In this document: one piece after another, positions 1-10,616 of the stretch
Layout: every line of letters starts with the position of its first letter
How positions within the stretch are numbered: the stretch's first letter is position 1
Source of the DNA: an uncultured Pelagibacteraceae bacterium
GTDB taxonomy: Bacteria > Pseudomonadota > Alphaproteobacteria > Pelagibacterales > Pelagibacteraceae
Direction: 5' to 3'
Length of the DNA: 64,000 nt
NCBI GenBank assembly: GCA_902626575.1
Contig: CACOFY010000001.1
Coordinates: forward strand, 186,001 to 250,000
Position numbers and translations under genes: made by a program
Notes under the pieces: model-generated
The model's input: only the letters and a program-made list of their open reading frames with translations
Database searches by the model: none
What the model was told of the DNA's origin: nothing

Positions 1-819
1 ATTTTTTTTACTTATTTCATATATTTTTATTACGGATGCTGCTGTTTCTTCAACTGATTTTCTACTGACATCAATTGTTGGCCACTTATATTTTTGAAAA
101 GTCATTTTTGCTGACTCAACCTCTTTAGATATTTTTTCGAGATTTATATAGTTTGTACTAGTGTTATCTTTTAAAGAGTTTAGTCTATTTCTCCTTATTT
201 CAACTAATCTATCCGCATCAGCAGTTAGTCCAACTATACAAAATTTATTCTTTTTATCTTTAAGGATATCTGGTATTGAATTTTCATTAACCAAGGGAAT
301 GTTTGATACTTTAAATCCTTTATTAGCTAAATATATTGATGTGGGAGTTTTGCTGGTTCTGCTCACACCTAACAAAATTATATCCGACTTACTCAGATCG
401 TCAGACAAGTTGCCATCATCATGGTTCATGGTAAATTGAATTGCTTCAATTCTTTTATAGTATTCATCTGTCAAAGCATGTTGACCACTGGGTTTAAAGG
501 ATGCCTCTTGATTTAATAGTTTTGAAAAGCTTATAATTAAATCTCCTAATACTCCAAAACATGGAATGTTCTTTTTCTTAGCTTCTTCGTTAAGAAATTT
601 TGATAAATCATTATCTACAATTGTATAAAGTATAATAGTTTTATCCATATCATCCAATGTTTCTAATATCTTTAAAACCTGGTTTTCTGTTCTTGTAAAA
701 GAATAATGATTAGTCTCATAAGAAAAGTTTTTAAATTGCGCTTTCAAGGCAAGGAAAATTCTATCTAAAGTTTCCCCAGTTGAGTCGGAAATCAAGTATA
801 TTTGATATGGATTACTCAT
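1..819 (-). CDS. Pyruvate,phosphate dikinase / PEP synthase regulatory protein (DUF299, kinase-pyrophosphorylase), truncated at window edge
   Basis: Own minus-strand translation from ATG at 819: MSNPYQIYLISDSTGETLDRIFLALKAQF...; contains GVSRTSKTPTSIYLANKG P-loop typical of the family. Runs off the window, so absent from the ORF track. Confidence 0.9.
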   Translation of the reverse strand, partial: MSNPYQIYLISDSTGETLDRIFLALKAQFKNFSYETNHYSFTRTENQVLKILETLDDMDKTIILYTIVDNDLSKFLNEEAKKKNIPCFGVLGDLIISFSKLLNQEASFKPSGQHALTDEYYKRIEAIQFTMNHDDGNLSDDLSKSDIILLGVSRTSKTPTSIYLANKGFKVSNIPLVNENSIPDILKDKKNKFCIVGLTADADRLVEIRRNRLNSLKDNTSTNYINLEKISKEVESAKMTFQKYKWPTIDVSRKSVEETAASVIKIYEISKKN

Positions 820-1102
820 GTATAAATATGTTTATAAATAACTAATAATAAACTTATTTGTTATAAATTTGAATATTATTGTTATTTAAGTGAAAAAAAC
901 CCTTTTAATTAACAAATTTAAACATGTTAAGAATTATTATAACTTATTGTGCATAAATATTAAAATTAAAATAAATTTATGTTCTATTAATAAAAATCTT
1001 AAAAAATGGTTGTGGATAGTTTTTGTAAAAAAGGTTAATTAAATTTAATTAACACTATTAACAGAACATTAAACTAATACTAAACTAATATACTTATATT
1101 TT
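820..1102. other. Candidate chromosomal replication origin (intergenic, between divergent ppsR-like gene and hemE)
   Basis: 283 bp very AT-rich divergent gap; perfect DnaA box TGTGCATAA (948-956), near-match TGTGGATAG (1011-1019), TTAA-N7-TTAA (1058-1072); adjacent to hemE as in Caulobacter Cori; parAB/parS about 8 kb away. Confidence 0.5.
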
Positions 1103-2104
1103 ATGAGTCTAATTAAGAAATGCATTATTAATAAAGATGCTTCGATTAAACCTGTATGGTTAATGAGACAAGCGGGTAGATATCTCCCTGAATTTAGAGC
1201 TATTAGAAAAAAAAATCAAAATTTTATTAGTTTATGTTTAAATACAAAATTAGTACCTGAAATAACTTTACAGCCAATTAAAAGATTTGATTTAGATGCA
1301 GCTATAATTTTTTCCGATATATTAATGATCCCATATGGTTTAGGGCAAAACGTTACTTTTAACAAAGGTTTTGGGCCCGAACTTGGTATAATTAATAAAA
1401 GTAACCTTTCTAATATCAATGAAAAAGACTTTAAAAAAAAACTTAATCCTATTTATAACTCAATAAAAATTTTATCAGAAAATGAAATACTAAAAAATAA
1501 AGACCTTATTGGTTTCGTAGGTGCCCCGTGGACTTTACTTGTTTATATTATTAATAAAGCATCACCAAAAAAAAATCTAAAAAAGAATTTTTTTGTTGAT
1601 CAATCTTTAATTGATAAATTATTAAAATTGTTAATTAAATATATTAAGATACACATTTTAAATCAGATAAAAAGTGGTGCAAATATAATTCAAATTTTTG
1701 ATAGTTGGGCAGGACTATTAGAGGAGAAGGATTTAGAAAAATACATATATACTCCTACGAAAGAAATCACTGATTTTATAAGAACATTAAACGTCCCATC
1801 AATTTGCTTTCCAAGAAATATAAAAAATTATAAAGAATTTGTTAATATCGTTAATCCCGATGTAATAAGCATTGATTACAATGTTAACCCAGAAAAAATA
1901 TTAGAAGAAATTGACATACCCGTGCAAGGTGGTTTAAACCCTAATAAACTGTTAGAAGATAAAGCTACTTTAAAACTAGAAGTAAAAAAATATTTGAAAA
2001 TTTTTAAAAATCATCCTTATATATTTAATTTAGGACACGGTATCCTGCCAGAAACAAACCCCAATATGGTAGAATATTTAATAAAGTTTATTAAAGACAA
2101 TTAA
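1103..2104 (+). CDS. hemE: Uroporphyrinogen decarboxylase
   Basis: N-terminal PVWLMRQAGRYLPEFRAIR and GFVGAPWTL motifs; followed by hemH. Confidence 0.97.
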   Translation: MSLIKKCIINKDASIKPVWLMRQAGRYLPEFRAIRKKNQNFISLCLNTKLVPEITLQPIKRFDLDAAIIFSDILMIPYGLGQNVTFNKGFGPELGIINKSNLSNINEKDFKKKLNPIYNSIKILSENEILKNKDLIGFVGAPWTLLVYIINKASPKKNLKKNFFVDQSLIDKLLKLLIKYIKIHILNQIKSGANIIQIFDSWAGLLEEKDLEKYIYTPTKEITDFIRTLNVPSICFPRNIKNYKEFVNIVNPDVISIDYNVNPEKILEEIDIPVQGGLNPNKLLEDKATLKLEVKKYLKIFKNHPYIFNLGHGILPETNPNMVEYLIKFIKDN

Positions 2105-2117
2105 TGTTGTAACTTTT

Positions 2118-3119
2118 ATGATGAAATCAAATCACCCAGAGGTAAAGTTCGGAAAAACAGGGGTACTTCTAGTAAACCTGGGCACACCTGACTCGACAAG
2201 TTGGCTGGATATTAGAAAATATTTAAAAGAATTTTTATCAGACAAGAGGGTTATAGAGGTTAATCCAATAATATGGCAGATTATCCTTAACTTATTTATA
2301 TTAACTTTTAGACCATCTAAAACAGCTAAGGCTTATAAAGAAATATGGATGAAAGAAATTAATATGTCCCCTTTAAAATATTATACACAAATGCAAGCAA
2401 AAAAGCTCGGTGATAGAATGAACAACAAAGATGTAATTATCGATTATGCTATGAGATACGGAAACCCAAGCATAAATAGTAAGATTAAAAAATTGCAAGA
2501 GGAAGGATGTGAAAATTTAATTATATTACCTTTATACCCACAGTATGCAGCGGCTACTACAGCCACAGTCTGTGATGAAGTTTATAGATCACTTATGAAA
2601 ATTAGATGGCAACCAAGCTTACAAATAATACCACATTATGAGTCTGAGCCATTATACATTGATGCTTTAATAAATAGTATAAACAAGAAAATAGCTGATA
2701 TTACTTGGAAACCAGATTTAATAATTGCATCTTACCATGGGATACCAAAAAAATATTTTGACAAAGGAGACCCTTATCAATGTTATTGTCAAAAAACATC
2801 TCGTTTGATTAAAGAAAAGTTTACAAAAATTCCTATAAAGACAACTTTCCAGTCTAGATTTGGTCCACAAGAATGGTTACAACCTTATACTGATAAAACT
2901 TTTGAGCAGTTACCAAGCGAAGGTGTTAAAAATATTTTAGTAATTTGTCCAGGCTTTGCCTCAGATTGTGTTGAAACTTTAGAGGAAATTTTAATTCAGG
3001 GCAAAGAAAGTTTTTTAAATTCTGGTGGAAAGAATTTTGATTTAATTCCGTGTCTGAACGACAATAATGATCACATTGATTTGTTCGAAAAATTAATAGG
3101 TAGATATAAAACGGCTTGA
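2118..3119 (+). CDS. hemH: Ferrochelatase
   Basis: GVLLVNLGTPDS, IIASYHGIPKKYFDKGDPYQCYC, CPGFASDCVETLEEI motifs. Confidence 0.97.
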   Translation: MMKSNHPEVKFGKTGVLLVNLGTPDSTSWLDIRKYLKEFLSDKRVIEVNPIIWQIILNLFILTFRPSKTAKAYKEIWMKEINMSPLKYYTQMQAKKLGDRMNNKDVIIDYAMRYGNPSINSKIKKLQEEGCENLIILPLYPQYAAATTATVCDEVYRSLMKIRWQPSLQIIPHYESEPLYIDALINSINKKIADITWKPDLIIASYHGIPKKYFDKGDPYQCYCQKTSRLIKEKFTKIPIKTTFQSRFGPQEWLQPYTDKTFEQLPSEGVKNILVICPGFASDCVETLEEILIQGKESFLNSGGKNFDLIPCLNDNNDHIDLFEKLIGRYKTA

Positions 3120-3123
3120 GCAG

Positions 3124-3642
3124 ATGAAATCAATATTAATTTATTCTACTACAGATGGACATACAAAAAAAATATGTGACTTTATTAAATCAAATTCAAT
3201 TAAAAATAACTTTGATATTTTTTCAATCGACAAAATAAACGAAATTAATTTAAATAATTATGATCTCATTGTTCTTGGAGCCAGCATAAGGTATGGAAAA
3301 CATAATAGTATTATTTATAAATTCATAAGTAGTAACAAAGAAATTTTAAACTCAAAGAAAAATGCCTTTTTTTCTGTGAATGTCGTCGCTAGAAAACCAG
3401 AAAAAAACTCCCCGGAAAACAATCCATATATTCTAAAATTTATAAGGAAGTCTGAATGGTATCCAACAAAAATTGGAGTTTTTGCAGGAAAGGTTGATTA
3501 TCCTAACTATAATTTTTTTAACAAGTTAATTATAAGATTTATCATGTTTGTTACAAAAGGACCTACTGACACTAGCAGATCATATGAATTCACAGATTGG
3601 GATAATATTAAAAAGTTTACCAATGAATTGGAAAATCTTTAA
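3124..3642 (+). CDS. hemG: Protoporphyrinogen IX dehydrogenase, flavodoxin type (HemG-like)
   Basis: ILIYSTTDGHTKKI flavodoxin loop; IVLGASIRYGKHNS; FFSVNVVARKPEK; GPTDTSRSYEFTDW resemble E. coli HemG; heme operon context. Confidence 0.88.
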   Translation: MKSILIYSTTDGHTKKICDFIKSNSIKNNFDIFSIDKINEINLNNYDLIVLGASIRYGKHNSIIYKFISSNKEILNSKKNAFFSVNVVARKPEKNSPENNPYILKFIRKSEWYPTKIGVFAGKVDYPNYNFFNKLIIRFIMFVTKGPTDTSRSYEFTDWDNIKKFTNELENL

Positions 3643-3747
3643 ATCAAACAAATTTAAGGTTTTTTTGACTAAATTTAACCAATCAACACTTGAATTTTAC
3701 AAACAAATATATATATTAAGTACATCTTAATCTAAAAATCCCACATT

Positions 3748-5019
3748 ATGAATATCCAAGAACTTAAAAAAAAAACATCAGAACACCTTATTACGCAGGC
3801 AGAGGAGCTTGGTATAGAGAACGCCAGCACACTAAGAAAACAAGAAATTTTATTCGCAATCTTAAAGAAATTAGCCGAAAAAGGCGAAGAAATTACGGGT
3901 GGTGGAGTGTTACAGTTATTACAAGATGGATTTGGATTTTTAAGAGCAATGGAGTCAAATTATCTGCCTGGACCAGATGATATTTATATCAGCCCAAGTC
4001 AAATTAGAAGATTTGGATTAAGGACAGGTGATACTGTAGAGGGCCCAGTCAGAGCCCCAAAAGATGGAGAAAGATATTTTGCACTTTTACAAGTGAGCAA
4101 AATAAATTTTGAAGACCCTGAGAAAGCTAGACATAAAATTGCGTTTGATAACTTAACACCTTTATATCCAAACAAACAATTAGTTATGGAAGTTGAAAAT
4201 AATAAAACTGAAAAAAAACCAGATCTCACGTCTAGATTAATTGATTTAGTAAGTCCAATAGGTAAGGGTCAAAGATCTCTTATAATTTCACCGCCAAAGG
4301 CCGGAAAAACTATGATACTTCAAAGTATCGCAAATTCTATAACTGCTAATCATCCTGAATGTTATTTAATGGTATTGCTTATAGATGAAAGACCAGAGGA
4401 AGTAACTGATATGCAACGTACAGTAAAAGGTGAGGTAATTAGTTCAACTTTTGATGAACCGGCACAAAGACACGTTGCTGTAGCTGAGATGGTGATTGAA
4501 AAAGCTAAAAGGCTAACAGAACATAAAAAAGATGTTGTTATATTGCTCGACTCTATAACAAGATTAGGAAGAGCTTATAACGCTGTTGTTCCTAGCTCAG
4601 GAAAAGTATTAACCGGTGGTGTTGACGCTAATGCCCTTCAAAGACCAAAGAGATTTTTTGGTGCAGCTAGAAATATAGAGGAAGGTGGTTCATTAACAAT
4701 AATAGCAACTGCATTGATTGACACTGGAAGCAGAATGGATGAAGTAATTTTTGAAGAATTTAAAGGAACGGGAAACAGCGAAACAATATTAGATCGAAAA
4801 ATATCCGAGAAAAGAATATTCCCTGCAATTGATATCACCAAGTCAGGAACAAGAAGAGAGGAACTTTTATTTGATAAGGCTGATCTCCAAAAGATGAATG
4901 TTCTTCGAAGAATAATAGCTCCTATGGGTTCAATGGACGCTATTGAATTTATTAATTCTAAGTTAAAAAATACGAAAAATAATTCAGAGTTTTTTAATTC
5001 AATGAATAAACCTAGCTAA
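3748..5019 (+). CDS. rho: Transcription termination factor Rho
   Basis: [21 protein letters not shown] Walker [14 protein letters not shown]; characteristic full-length Rho. Confidence 0.98.
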   Translation: MNIQELKKKTSEHLITQAEELGIENASTLRKQEILFAILKKLAEKGEEITGGGVLQLLQDGFGFLRAMESNYLPGPDDIYISPSQIRRFGLRTGDTVEGPVRAPKDGERYFALLQVSKINFEDPEKARHKIAFDNLTPLYPNKQLVMEVENNKTEKKPDLTSRLIDLVSPIGKGQRSLIISPPKAGKTMILQSIANSITANHPECYLMVLLIDERPEEVTDMQRTVKGEVISSTFDEPAQRHVAVAEMVIEKAKRLTEHKKDVVILLDSITRLGRAYNAVVPSSGKVLTGGVDANALQRPKRFFGAARNIEEGGSLTIIATALIDTGSRMDEVIFEEFKGTGNSETILDRKISEKRIFPAIDITKSGTRREELLFDKADLQKMNVLRRIIAPMGSMDAIEFINSKLKNTKNNSEFFNSMNKPS

Positions 5020-5030
5020 TTTATAAGATT

Positions 5031-5870
5031 TTAAAGATAATTAAGTTCCATCATTTCTTTTCGGAAATGATCCTCAATTTTTTTTACTAATTTTGGGTCA
5101 AGTTTTTCTTTCCATTCACCAACCTTTCCCTTTCTAAAAAATTTTCCCATGCCAACCTCAGTAAATCCTTCTTTCTCCTCTAAATTTTGTAAATTATTAA
5201 AATTTGTTTCCTTTACAGCTTTGGCAATTTTATCTTGATCTATATTTATTGAGACTATTGAATTTATATATTCTAGCATCTTGAGAAAATTTTTTTTGGG
5301 GTTTTCAACTAAATTTTCATATTTCACAAGATGTATTTTTCTTCCTTTATAATGTTTCCAGGACAAATAATTCATTGACCAGGAGCCCATAAGACTTTTT
5401 CGGTATTTTTCTTTTAAACTTTCATCAAAATATTCTATTTCGTAAGTTTCTATGTTTATTAACATATTGGTAGACTCTTCGTTATCAATACCAAAATGAT
5501 TTGCATTTGATAAGACTACATCTCTCGGATCTCTTACAATATATATTCCCCCGATTGTATTATCTGTATTTGTAAAAGGGTAGTTACCCAAGTTGAAGTT
5601 TCCATTGTGAGTTTTAAGAAAATTTAATTTTCCATTTAAATTAATCACATCCTGAAGAGCAATCCAGTTTCTAGCAATATTTTTAAAGTCGGAATGATCT
5701 ATATTTGCGTCTTTTAAGTGGTTTGATAATGGAAAGTTTGAAACTTCAAAGTCAAGATTCCCTTTTTCATTTAAAGAAAATTTTTGATCTGAAGATAAAA
5801 AATAAGATCTTAAAAACATTCTTATCCACGTATTTCCACTCTTGGGATAAGATGCCAGCCATAAAATCAT
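5031..5870 (-). CDS. PAPS-type sulfotransferase domain protein
   Basis: WLASYPKSGNTWIRMFLRSYF (5'-PSB loop) and YIVRDPRDVVLSNANHFG (3'-PB motif). Confidence 0.88.
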   Translation of the reverse strand: MILWLASYPKSGNTWIRMFLRSYFLSSDQKFSLNEKGNLDFEVSNFPLSNHLKDANIDHSDFKNIARNWIALQDVINLNGKLNFLKTHNGNFNLGNYPFTNTDNTIGGIYIVRDPRDVVLSNANHFGIDNEESTNMLINIETYEIEYFDESLKEKYRKSLMGSWSMNYLSWKHYKGRKIHLVKYENLVENPKKNFLKMLEYINSIVSINIDQDKIAKAVKETNFNNLQNLEEKEGFTEVGMGKFFRKGKVGEWKEKLDPKLVKKIEDHFRKEMMELNYL

Positions 5871-5918
5871 GTTATATTTATCGATATCTATTCAATATTT
5901 TCAAGATATAATATTATT

Positions 5919-7250
5919 ATGACAATTTATGCCCTATCTTCTGGTATTGGGACATCAGGTATTGCTGTGGTAAGAATTTCAGGCCCAGATGCCAAAATAG
6001 TGATTGAAAAACTAACAAGCGGTCCTTTTCCAACCCCTAGAATGGCGACCCTTAAAAAAGTAAACAATATCAACAAAACTAGCATGATAGATGAAGGGAT
6101 AGTTATATGGTACCCAGCCCCTAATAGCTACACAGGAGAAGATATGAGTGAGATACAGGTTCATGGTAGTAGAGCTGTTGTAAATTCGCTTTTAAAATCT
6201 ATTTCTCAGATAAAAAATTGTAGATTAGCGGAACCTGGTGAGTTCACTAAGATAGCTCTAAGAAATGGAAAGATAGATTTATTAAAAGCGGAAAGTATTG
6301 GAGATTTAATATCAGCTGAAACGGATATACAAATGCAGCAAGCACTCAAAATTATTGCGGGTAACAATCTAAAAAAATTTGAGCAATGGAGAAGTGATCT
6401 TTTACAAATATTATCAAACGTTGAAGCAAAAATTGATTTTCCAGAAGAAGACTTGCCCGCTGATATATTAAAAAAGATTAGAATTAAATCACAGAATATT
6501 ATTCTTGAGATTGAAAAAAATTTAAATGATAAAAAGGTCGGCGAGATTATAAGAGAGGGTTTTAGAATAGCAATTATAGGACCGCCTAATGTCGGAAAAT
6601 CTTCACTATTAAATTATCTTTCAAATAGAGATGTTGCAATAGTATCCTCAACAGCAGGAACCACAAGAGATGTTATTGAAACCCATTTAAATATTGAGGG
6701 ATTTCCAGTTATAATTTCCGATACAGCTGGAATTAGAGACGCTAGAAATGAAATAGAGAAAAAAGGAATAAAACTTTCATTAAAAAAGGCCGATGAGTCA
6801 GATCTCAATATCATAATGATAGAGGCTAAAAGTAAGGAAAATCAACGATTTTTGGATAGTTACGCATCTGATAAAGCTTTATTAGTAGTAAATAAGGTTG
6901 ATAGTAAATCTAACAGAATATCTTCTAAACTTAAAAAGCTTAATCCAATTTTACTATCAATAAAAAAACAAAAAAATATTAATAAGTTAATTAATTCAAT
7001 TAAACAAAAAATCAAAAATCAATTTAAAGGTTCTGAAAATATTTTAATTACGAGGGAAAGACATAGAAAAAACTTAGAAGAATGTTTAGTTAATTTAAAA
7101 AAATTTAATACTAAGAAAAAAGTCGGAGATTTTGATAAAGCAGCCGAGGATTTGAGGCTCGCAACAAGAAGCTTGGGTAAAATTACTGGAAAGGTAGATG
7201 TTGAGGACATATTAGATAGTATTTTCAACGATTTTTGCATAGGTAAATGA
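5919..7250 (+). CDS. mnmE: tRNA modification GTPase MnmE (TrmE)
   Basis: IAVVRISGP N-terminus; GPPNVGKSSLLNYLSNRDVAIVSSTAGTTRDVIE; C-terminal CIGK. Confidence 0.97.
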   Translation: MTIYALSSGIGTSGIAVVRISGPDAKIVIEKLTSGPFPTPRMATLKKVNNINKTSMIDEGIVIWYPAPNSYTGEDMSEIQVHGSRAVVNSLLKSISQIKNCRLAEPGEFTKIALRNGKIDLLKAESIGDLISAETDIQMQQALKIIAGNNLKKFEQWRSDLLQILSNVEAKIDFPEEDLPADILKKIRIKSQNIILEIEKNLNDKKVGEIIREGFRIAIIGPPNVGKSSLLNYLSNRDVAIVSSTAGTTRDVIETHLNIEGFPVIISDTAGIRDARNEIEKKGIKLSLKKADESDLNIIMIEAKSKENQRFLDSYASDKALLVVNKVDSKSNRISSKLKKLNPILLSIKKQKNINKLINSIKQKIKNQFKGSENILITRERHRKNLEECLVNLKKFNTKKKVGDFDKAAEDLRLATRSLGKITGKVDVEDILDSIFNDFCIGK

Positions 7251-7315
7251 GGCTAAATTTACTAATATTATAAGCCAGTTCTTGTAAATATTTAATTCAT
7301 ATATAGATTTATACT

Positions 7316-9187
7316 ATGAAAAAAAATTTATCATTTGATGTTGTAGTCATTGGTGGAGGGCATGCTGGTTGTGAGGCTGCCGCTGCATCTGCTAGGCTAG
7401 GAGTTAACACGGCATTATTTACTCACAACATTGGCACTATAGGCGAAATGTCTTGTAACCCTGCTATTGGGGGTCTTGGCAAAGGTCACTTAGTAAGAGA
7501 AATAGACGCTTTAGATGGCGTTATGGGAGAAGTAGCTGATAAATCAGGTATACAGTTCAGGTTATTAAATAGGAGTAGAGGACCTGCAGTACGCGGGCCT
7601 CGAACACAGTCAGATAGATTCCTTTATAAAAAGTATATGAAAGAAAAACTTGTAAACTATTGTAATTTAAGCATTTTTTCTGATCCTGTAATTAGCTTTA
7701 TTTTTAAAAAAAATGTAATAAATGGTTTTTATACAAAATCAGGTAAAAAAGTTTTGGCTAGTAAGATAATACTTACTACAGGGACGTTTTTAAATGGTTT
7801 GATACATATAGGTGACGAAAAAATTCCAGCTGGCCGATTTAATGAAAAACCATCTACTGGTTTGAGCGAACAATTAAAAAAATATAGTTTTAAGATTGGC
7901 AGACTTAAGACAGGAACCCCTCCTAGACTAGATAGCTCTTCAATCAACTATCAGAGTCTTGAGGAGCAGCATGCAGATAGTGAACCTTATTTTTTTTCTT
8001 TCATGACTAAAAAAAATATCAATAGGCAAGTTTCCTGCCGTATGACTTACACTAATAAAAAAGTTCATGATATAATTTCTAAGAATATAAAATTAAGCGC
8101 CATGTATTCAGGAAGTATCCAAGGTGTCGGACCAAGATATTGTCCTTCAATCGAAGATAAGGTTGTTAAATTTAGTGAAAAGGAAAGGCATCAAATATTT
8201 TTGGAGCCAGAAGGTTTAAATGATAATACTATTTATCCAAATGGGATATCTACATCGCTTCCAGAGAAAGTACAGCGTGAAATACTACATAATATCAATG
8301 GTTTAGAAGACGTAAAAATTCTACGTCCTGGATATGCTATAGAGTATGATTTTGTTGATCCAAGAGAGCTTTTTTTAACTTTGGAGACAAAAAAAATTAA
8401 AAATCTTTATTTGGCGGGGCAAATAAACGGCACAACAGGCTATGAAGAGGCAGCTGCTCAAGGTTTAATTGCTGGAATTAATGCAGGTTTAGCTTTTAAA
8501 AAAATGGAGCCATTTATACTAGACAGATCAGATGCTTATATAGGAGTAATGATAGATGATTTAGTAACCAAGGGAGTTGCTGAACCTTACAGAATGTTTA
8601 CCTCAAGGGCTGAATATAGATTAACTCTTAGAGCTGATAATGCAGATGTTAGATTGACTGAAAAAGGCATGAAGATCGGTTTGATCTCTGATGAGAGAAA
8701 ACATCATTTTAAAACAAAATTTAGTAATTTTTCTAAAATTTACAAAAAAATGACCAAATTAAAAATCTCACCATCAAAAATCGAGAAATTTGGTATCAAG
8801 ATCGCTAAAGATGGAATTTATAGATCAGCAAATGAGATTTTGAGTCAAAAAGATGTAAAAATGCACAAAATTAGGGAAATTTGGCCTGAAATACCAGTTT
8901 TTACAAAGGAAATTGATGAGGCTTTGGAGATAAAAGCTCACTATAAAGGTTATTTAACGAAGCAAACTGCTGACATATTGGCCTTTAAAAGAGATGAGAG
9001 TCTAAAAATCCCAAAAAATATGGATTATGAGGCATTATCAGGTTTGTCAAATGAGGTTAAATCAAAATTTAAGAAAATTAGGCCCCAAACAATGGGTCAA
9101 GCACTCAGAATAGACGGAATTACCCCAGCAGCAGTATATATTTTGTTGTCACACGTTAAAAGAAAGTCTATTAAGCATATAGCTTGA
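7316..9187 (+). CDS. mnmG: tRNA uridine-5-carboxymethylaminomethyl modification enzyme MnmG (GidA)
   Basis: [44 protein letters not shown]. Confidence 0.98.
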   Translation: MKKNLSFDVVVIGGGHAGCEAAAASARLGVNTALFTHNIGTIGEMSCNPAIGGLGKGHLVREIDALDGVMGEVADKSGIQFRLLNRSRGPAVRGPRTQSDRFLYKKYMKEKLVNYCNLSIFSDPVISFIFKKNVINGFYTKSGKKVLASKIILTTGTFLNGLIHIGDEKIPAGRFNEKPSTGLSEQLKKYSFKIGRLKTGTPPRLDSSSINYQSLEEQHADSEPYFFSFMTKKNINRQVSCRMTYTNKKVHDIISKNIKLSAMYSGSIQGVGPRYCPSIEDKVVKFSEKERHQIFLEPEGLNDNTIYPNGISTSLPEKVQREILHNINGLEDVKILRPGYAIEYDFVDPRELFLTLETKKIKNLYLAGQINGTTGYEEAAAQGLIAGINAGLAFKKMEPFILDRSDAYIGVMIDDLVTKGVAEPYRMFTSRAEYRLTLRADNADVRLTEKGMKIGLISDERKHHFKTKFSNFSKIYKKMTKLKISPSKIEKFGIKIAKDGIYRSANEILSQKDVKMHKIREIWPEIPVFTKEIDEALEIKAHYKGYLTKQTADILAFKRDESLKIPKNMDYEALSGLSNEVKSKFKKIRPQTMGQALRIDGITPAAVYILLSHVKRKSIKHIA

Positions 9188-9819
9188 TAGATTCGAAGAT
9201 ATTACAATATTCTGTGCTTAAACCACTAAATGTTTCACGTGAAACATTTGAGGATTTTGAGGAATATAGTTCTCTTATTCTCTCTAGAAATAAAAAAATA
9301 AACCTTATTGGAAGAGAGACTGAGAAAATTGTTAGACACAGACATATAATTGATAGTGCTCAAATACTTAGTTTTATTGATAAAAATGAGAAAATATGTA
9401 CTGACATTGGTTCAGGCTCTGGCCTTCCTGGCATAGTTTTAGCAATTATCATGAAACATAAAAAAATTTCAATGAAATTTAATCTTTATGAGAAGAGCTT
9501 TCGCAAAACAGAATTTTTAAATGAGGTAATTAATAAATTTAATTTAAATGCCGAAGTATTTCAGAAAAATATTTTTGAGGAAAAAAATTTAGTTACTGAC
9601 ACATTAGTATCAAGGGCCTTTAAGCCATTACCCACGATACTTGATTTAGTCAATAATAATTTTAAAAAATCAAATAGCATAATTTTGTTCTTAGGGAAAA
9701 GTGGGAAAGAGCATTTACTGAAGTGCAGAGGGTTATGGAACTTTGAGTACAAAGAAAAAAAAAGTTTAACAAACCCTGACTCAAAAATTATTAAAATCTA
9801 TAATTTAAAAAAAAAATGA
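9184..9819 (+). CDS. rsmG: 16S rRNA (guanine527-N7)-methyltransferase RsmG (GidB)
   Basis: NVSRETF N-terminal segment, [26 protein letters not shown]-binding motif; TTG start overlapping mnmG stop. Confidence 0.93.
   Translation: MIDSKILQYSVLKPLNVSRETFEDFEEYSSLILSRNKKINLIGRETEKIVRHRHIIDSAQILSFIDKNEKICTDIGSGSGLPGIVLAIIMKHKKISMKFNLYEKSFRKTEFLNEVINKFNLNAEVFQKNIFEEKNLVTDTLVSRAFKPLPTILDLVNNNFKKSNSIILFLGKSGKEHLLKCRGLWNFEYKEKKSLTNPDSKIIKIYNLKKK
9228..9249. promoter_or_regulatory. parS centromere-like site (ParB binding)
   Basis: AAATGTTTCACGTGAAACATTT, perfect 22-bp palindrome containing the canonical 16-mer TGTTTCACGTGAAACA (9231-9246). Confidence 0.95.
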
Positions 9820-10616
9820 AATCTAAAATAATTTCAATTATCAATCAAAAGGGAGGGGTAGGCAAAACAACAACAGTAATAAATTTAGCCGCTGGGCTAT
9901 CATTACAAAATAAAAAAGTACTTGTTATCGACCTTGATCCGCAAGGCAATGCCACAACCGGGCTAGGCTTGTCTAATTTAGAAAATTCTGAAAGCAGTAT
10001 TTACTGTGTTTTAAATGGTGAAAAAAAAATTGCCGATGTCATTAAGAAAACTAATTTTGAAAATCTAGAAATTGTTACGTCCAATGTTGATCTTTCTGGA
10101 TTAGAGGTAGAAACAGCGGGCGATAACAGGAGAGCCTTTATTTTAAAAGACCAATTAACCGCGTATTTAAACGATTCTAGGGCAGAGTACACTCATATTC
10201 TGATTGACTGCCCACCATCACTGAGTTTGCTTACAATTATGGCCCTTGTTGCCTCTAACTCATTAATCGTACCATTACAGACTGAGTTTTTTGCTTTAGA
10301 GGGCGTAACCCAGCTTATTAAAACTATTGAAAGAATAAAGTCTAACTTAAACCCTGCGCTTGTAATTCGTGGTATCCTTTTAACTATGTACGATAAGAGA
10401 AATAAGCTTTCCTCACAGGTAGAAAAAGAGGCAAGAGACTATTTTAAAGAGCAAGTATATGAAACCATAGTTCCAAGAAATGTAAGATTGTCTGAAGCAC
10501 CATCGCACGGCATTCCAGTATTAATTTACGATAAAACATGTCCTGGTAGTAAATCGTATTTTAGTTTTACTGAAGAGTTTTTAAATCAAGAAAACAAATT
10601 TGAGAGTGCAGCATAA
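9816..10616 (+). CDS. parA: Chromosome partitioning ATPase ParA (Soj)
   Basis: IINQKGGVGKTTTVINLAAGL deviant Walker A; DLDPQGNATTGLG. Confidence 0.97.
   Translation: MKSKIISIINQKGGVGKTTTVINLAAGLSLQNKKVLVIDLDPQGNATTGLGLSNLENSESSIYCVLNGEKKIADVIKKTNFENLEIVTSNVDLSGLEVETAGDNRRAFILKDQLTAYLNDSRAEYTHILIDCPPSLSLLTIMALVASNSLIVPLQTEFFALEGVTQLIKTIERIKSNLNPALVIRGILLTMYDKRNKLSSQVEKEARDYFKEQVYETIVPRNVRLSEAPSHGIPVLIYDKTCPGSKSYFSFTEEFLNQENKFESAA

Noticed and set aside
161-439. Plus-strand 92-aa ORF in the track
   Set aside because: Antisense to the convincing ppsR-like minus-strand gene that runs off the window; no recognisable domain.
1034-1053. TTAATTAAATTTAATTAA as a CtrA full site
   Set aside because: TTAA pairs here are separated by 6 bp or less rather than 7; only 1058-1072 has the correct spacing.
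3548-3730. 60-aa ORF overlapping the hemG 3' end
   Set aside because: Out-of-frame with hemG, no homology or coding-like features.
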